Source of the DNA: Flagellimonas pacifica | Lineage (GTDB): Bacteria; Bacteroidota; Bacteroidia; Flavobacteriales; Flavobacteriaceae | DNA: 64,000 bases | Direction: 5' to 3' | NCBI RefSeq assembly: GCF_900215465.1 | Contig: NZ_OBEH01000004.1 | Location: 238,257 to 302,256 of the forward strand | In this document: in pieces, positions 61,416-64,000 of the stretch | How positions within the stretch are numbered: the first letter of the stretch is position 1 | Layout: each line of letters opens with the position of its first letter | Program-made: the position numbers and the translations under genes | Notes under the pieces: generated by a model | What the model was told of the DNA's origin: nothing | Database searches by the model: none | What the model saw: only the letters and a program-made list of their open reading frames with translations

Positions 61416-64000
61416 TTATCTGATAATTTGAATCCAACCTTTGACAACTTCTGAATCATCCCCAAGATCTAGTATATAAAAATAAGTTCCTTTTGGCAGA
61501 TCTCCACTGCTTCCCGTACCATCCCAAGAACTATCATAACCCTTCATTTCAAATACACTATTCCCATAGCGATCAAAAACCTTTAAATCGTTATTTGGAT
61601 AATCTTGGTGTCTAACCAAAATAAGGGTATTGTTTATATCGTCCCCATTATTTGGAGAAAAAATATTGCAAAGTGTTCCTGGTGTTTCGCATGGGCTTCG
61701 ATTTACATCAACCGAAACCGTAGCAGTATTGTTAGAGGTGTCTCCATCTATTGGAAAAGAACCTGCAATTGTTGCAGTATTCTGTAACTGACCAGAAATC
61801 ACTGTAGTAACTGTAATTTCCAATGTTATACTTTCTTCAGATATTAACTCTGCAATTGACCAAACTCCAGTGACCTGATCATAAGTTCCTTTTGACACTG
61901 TATGCGAAACATAAGCAAATCCGCTATCAAGTACCTCATTCACAGTGACATCCAAAACTCGGTCCATTGTGGTGTTTTCCAACGTAATCGTAAATATAAT
62001 ATCACTCTGCAACAAAGGCGTAGCGTTACTTACTTCCTTGGTAATAGCTAAATCAATAGGGTCTGGATTACATGAAGGAGTTAAAAAAGGATCACAACTA
62101 TCCAAAGGATTGGATTCACCAGCGGGGACAGCCGTAGTACTTGAATCATCATTACCTGAGAATTCTTCGTTATCAGTTAGGCCATCGCCGTCAGTGTCGG
62201 GATCATTGGGGTCTGTACCCAAAGTATTCTCCTCTCCATCCGTTAAACCATCTCCATCAGAATCTACAATACAGCTACTTACCGAAATAGTAACTTGAAT
62301 TGAACTATTGGTACACGGAGCCATAGCTCCAGTGGTTGTGAATTCAAAAACATAGTTTCCGTCAGGCAACCCCTCAAAATCAACATTGTTCTCTGCACCA
62401 ATAGTTATGCTTCCGCCGGATGGGTCCGTCACAATTGTCCATGTTCCTGGGTCTTCTCCAGTTAGGGTGTCATCCAAATCCACAACCGTTGGTCCTCCAT
62501 TTCCGGTTGCATTACATGCAGAAACATTACTGGGTGTTCCTGTAGAAGGTTCTGCATTCACAGTTGCTACAACTTCCGTTCTTACAGAAGAACAACCATT
62601 GGCAGAGGCCTCAACAAAAAACGAAGTGGTTTCCGAAATGGAAGGAGTTTCAAAAGATTCTCCGGTTCCAAGTACTGACCCTCCTGTAGCATTGGCGTAC
62701 CAACTCAACAAACTACCATCACTTACTGAAGCCGTTAAAGTCAATGTTCCTTCCCCACAGCGATTATCACCAGCTGTATTGTCAATGGTAGGTGTTAAAT
62801 TTCGTATCAATGATACAGTAAGCACCGGACTTGCACAATTGTTGGCAGCATCAAAAAAGAATCCAAAATAAGAACCCGGAGCTGAAACAATATTACTTCT
62901 ATGTGCCACAACCTGCAAAGGATCAGGGTTTGTACTCCAAGTAAGCACACTACCAGCAGGTGCAGTGTTGGTTACATAATCATTTAAATTAGCTGAGACA
63001 GTATCGCAAAATTCAGTTGGTTCGGAGGCATCTAAAATCGGTGCGCTATTACCCGCATTACAAGGAATTGAGCAATCTTGCACAGTTACCGTTAAATCTA
63101 CTGTTTGATCAACACAAGGCGCTGTTGCTCCTGATGTAGTATATCTAAAAATATAATCTCCCAAGGGTTGACCATCAAAATTTACAATATTACTTGCATT
63201 TATGGTTATTGAGGCTCCTCCCGGAGCACTGATCATTAACCAGCTTCCAGCATCGGCACCTGTAAGTTGATCATCCAAATCAACTACACTTCCATCGCCT
63301 GAATCATCACAAGTAGCAATATTAGTAGTGGTACCTGGAGAAGGGGTTGTGTTTTGGGTCAACGTAACATTAAAAGTTGAACTTGCACAATCGTTTAAAG
63401 CATCATAGAAAAATCCAAAATAAGTACCTGGTGTACTTACCGTACTTGTTGGCAAATAATCCCCTGCTACGTTAGTATCAGAATTAGTACTCCACCTTAA
63501 ATCGGACCCTACTGGTGGAACACTCATCGTATAGGCATCAAGATCTTGTACAAAAGCATCACAAAAAGCTGTGATCACAGATCCATCCAAGGTTGGTGGT
63601 ATACTACCAGCAAAACAAGTGGCCTTGGTAGAGGTGTCGGTCGCAGCCGCGCCCGTGCCATTGCCGTTGGTCAGTGTCACGCTCAAGGTGACCGTCCCGT
63701 TTCCGAGACCGCTCAGGTCGATGCCCGTTATGTTGTCCGTCGCGGTAACTATCGTGCCGCTGTCGGTGACAGGGGTGCCCCCGCCATCGCTGCTGAAGGT
63801 ATAGTCATATGTCGAACCTATCTCCGCTCCGGCAAAGGTGAAGCCCACAGATGTCTCGTTGCCCGCGTTGATGGGGTCCTGGTCGATCGTCGCGGTATAG
63901 CCCGATGGAACCGCCGTGGCCTTGGTAGAGGTGTCGGTCGCAGCCGCGCCCGTGCCATTGCCGTTGGTCAGTGTCACGCTCAAGGTGACCGTCCCGTTTC
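61416..64000 (-). CDS. Giant repeat adhesin with DUF11 and gliding-motility C-terminal domain (N-terminus outside window)
   Basis: The last about 860 residues of a larger secreted protein, open to the right edge. From the N-side come 99-residue repeats, SprB-like repeats with paired Cys (SCNPDPID, CDDSGDGSVVDLDD), a thrombospondin-like calcium segment DSDGDGLTDGEENTLGTDPNDPDTDGDGLTDN and a DUF11 domain (LAITKEVSNATPLLQSDIIFTITLENTT). A type B type IX sorting domain of the CHU_C/gliding type ends it (NIFSPNNGDDINNTLIL to GWIQIIR). It is probably exported by type IX secretion and anchored with its SprF partner. Confidence 0.93.
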   Translation of the reverse strand, partial: NGTVTLSVTLTNGNGTGAAATDTSTKATAVPSGYTATIDQDPINAGNETSVGFTFAGAEIGSTYDYTFSSDGGGTPVTDSGTIVTATDNITGIDLSGLGNGTVTLSVTLTNGNGTGAAATDTSTKATCFAGSIPPTLDGSVITAFCDAFVQDLDAYTMSVPPVGSDLRWSTNSDTNVAGDYLPTSTVSTPGTYFGFFYDALNDCASSTFNVTLTQNTTPSPGTTTNIATCDDSGDGSVVDLDDQLTGADAGSWLMISAPGGASITINASNIVNFDGQPLGDYIFRYTTSGATAPCVDQTVDLTVTVQDCSIPCNAGNSAPILDASEPTEFCDTVSANLNDYVTNTAPAGSVLTWSTNPDPLQVVAHRSNIVSAPGSYFGFFFDAANNCASPVLTVSLIRNLTPTIDNTAGDNRCGEGTLTLTASVSDGSLLSWYANATGGSVLGTGESFETPSISETTSFFVEASANGCSSVRTEVVATVNAEPSTGTPSNVSACNATGNGGPTVVDLDDTLTGEDPGTWTIVTDPSGGSITIGAENNVDFEGLPDGNYVFEFTTTGAMAPCTNSSIQVTISVSSCIVDSDGDGLTDGEENTLGTDPNDPDTDGDGLTDNEEFSGNDDSSTTAVPAGESNPLDSCDPFLTPSCNPDPIDLAITKEVSNATPLLQSDIIFTITLENTTMDRVLDVTVNEVLDSGFAYVSHTVSKGTYDQVTGVWSIAELISEESITLEITVTTVISGQLQNTATIAGSFPIDGDTSNNTATVSVDVNRSPCETPGTLCNIFSPNNGDDINNTLILVRHQDYPNNDLKVFDRYGNSVFEMKGYDSSWDGTGSSGDLPKGTYFYILDLGDDSEVVKGWIQIIR
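63619..64000. repeat. 297-bp tandem repeats, GC-rich, at the right edge
   Basis: The segment beginning GTGGCCTTGGTAGAGG at 63619 recurs in phase at 63916, so the unit is 297 bp or 99 codons and the start of a second unit is cut by the window end. Both copies are visibly richer in G and C than the rest of the gene and almost identical in the overlap. Confidence 0.85.

Overview
The window is a chromosomal segment of a marine-type Flavobacteriaceae bacterium (Bacteroidota). This rests on a SusC/SusD pair with an STN-domain receptor, FecR and ECF sigma factor, a PorP/SprF type IX secretion gene beside a gliding-motility C-terminal-domain adhesin, a folK-deoxynucleoside kinase fusion, short Bacteroidota-type lipoprotein signals and the near absence of Shine-Dalgarno sequences. 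The strain cannot be named from the sequence.

1-7.9 kb is ordinary core genome: AsmA (cut by the window edge), queuosine-precursor transporter, SppA, HPPK-deoxynucleoside kinase, a SpoU-type RNA methyltransferase, MutS, then tRNA-Gly(GCC) and tRNA-Leu(TAA). 7.87-24.71 kb is an integrated, mobilizable genomic island. It sits in the 3' half of tRNA-Leu, which is duplicated at 24658-24711, and it carries a tyrosine integrase next to the right end, a MOB relaxase with a MobC-like partner, and a candidate oriT.

Inside this island lies the main discovery candidate, an integron-like gene-cassette array (about 9.6-19.8 kb). A tyrosine recombinase that lacks the IntI-specific insertion (8473-9600) is followed by about ten cassettes, all in the same direction. 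Each cassette ends in a structured attC-like site of about 137 or about 200 bp. Eight of the ten cassettes begin with a GTT-led 9-10 nt word (the leading G is shared with the preceding site) and end with its reverse complement or a near match (seven perfect, one 9/10), as expected if each cassette circularises by integron-type recombination. One pair matches across an IS3-family element inserted later. In the arms of nearly every site, and next to the end words of seven cassettes, A in one arm faces what would be G in the other at fixed positions. The bottom strand therefore folds with G-T wobbles while the top strand has A-C mismatches. Cassette cargo comprises an S1 protease, a serine hydrolase, an arylamine N-acetyltransferase, a three-gene SdpABC-like peptide-toxin operon, unknown small proteins, and three cassettes with little or no coding capacity, two of which share a 40-nt motif.

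24.8-29.7 kb holds an amidohydrolase lipoprotein, a GNAT acetyltransferase, a DUF2200 protein and a BASS-family transporter. Two remnants resembling the array's sites lie around the last two genes, outside the island. 29.9-41.4 kb is a catabolic block: a Gfo/Idh/MocA dehydrogenase and an SMP-30 lactonase-like lipoprotein face a planctomycete-type operon (PSD1/DUF1549-DUF1553, DUF1501, beta-propeller, cytochrome-LRR protein). A LacI regulator lies beside that operon, with near-identical palindromes before the operon and before lacI. 41.6-48.4 kb contains secreted lipoproteins, an intradiol dioxygenase, an alpha/beta hydrolase and a large FG-GAP/ASPIC protein. 48.4-55.6 kb is a SusD-SusC-FecR-sigma locus. 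56.2-58.5 kb holds an AraC regulator and a divergent Nramp-like transporter. 58.5-64 kb is a type IX secretion/gliding-type trio (OmpA-like, PorP/SprF, giant repeat adhesin). The adhesin's upstream part consists of 297-bp GC-rich repeats running off the window.
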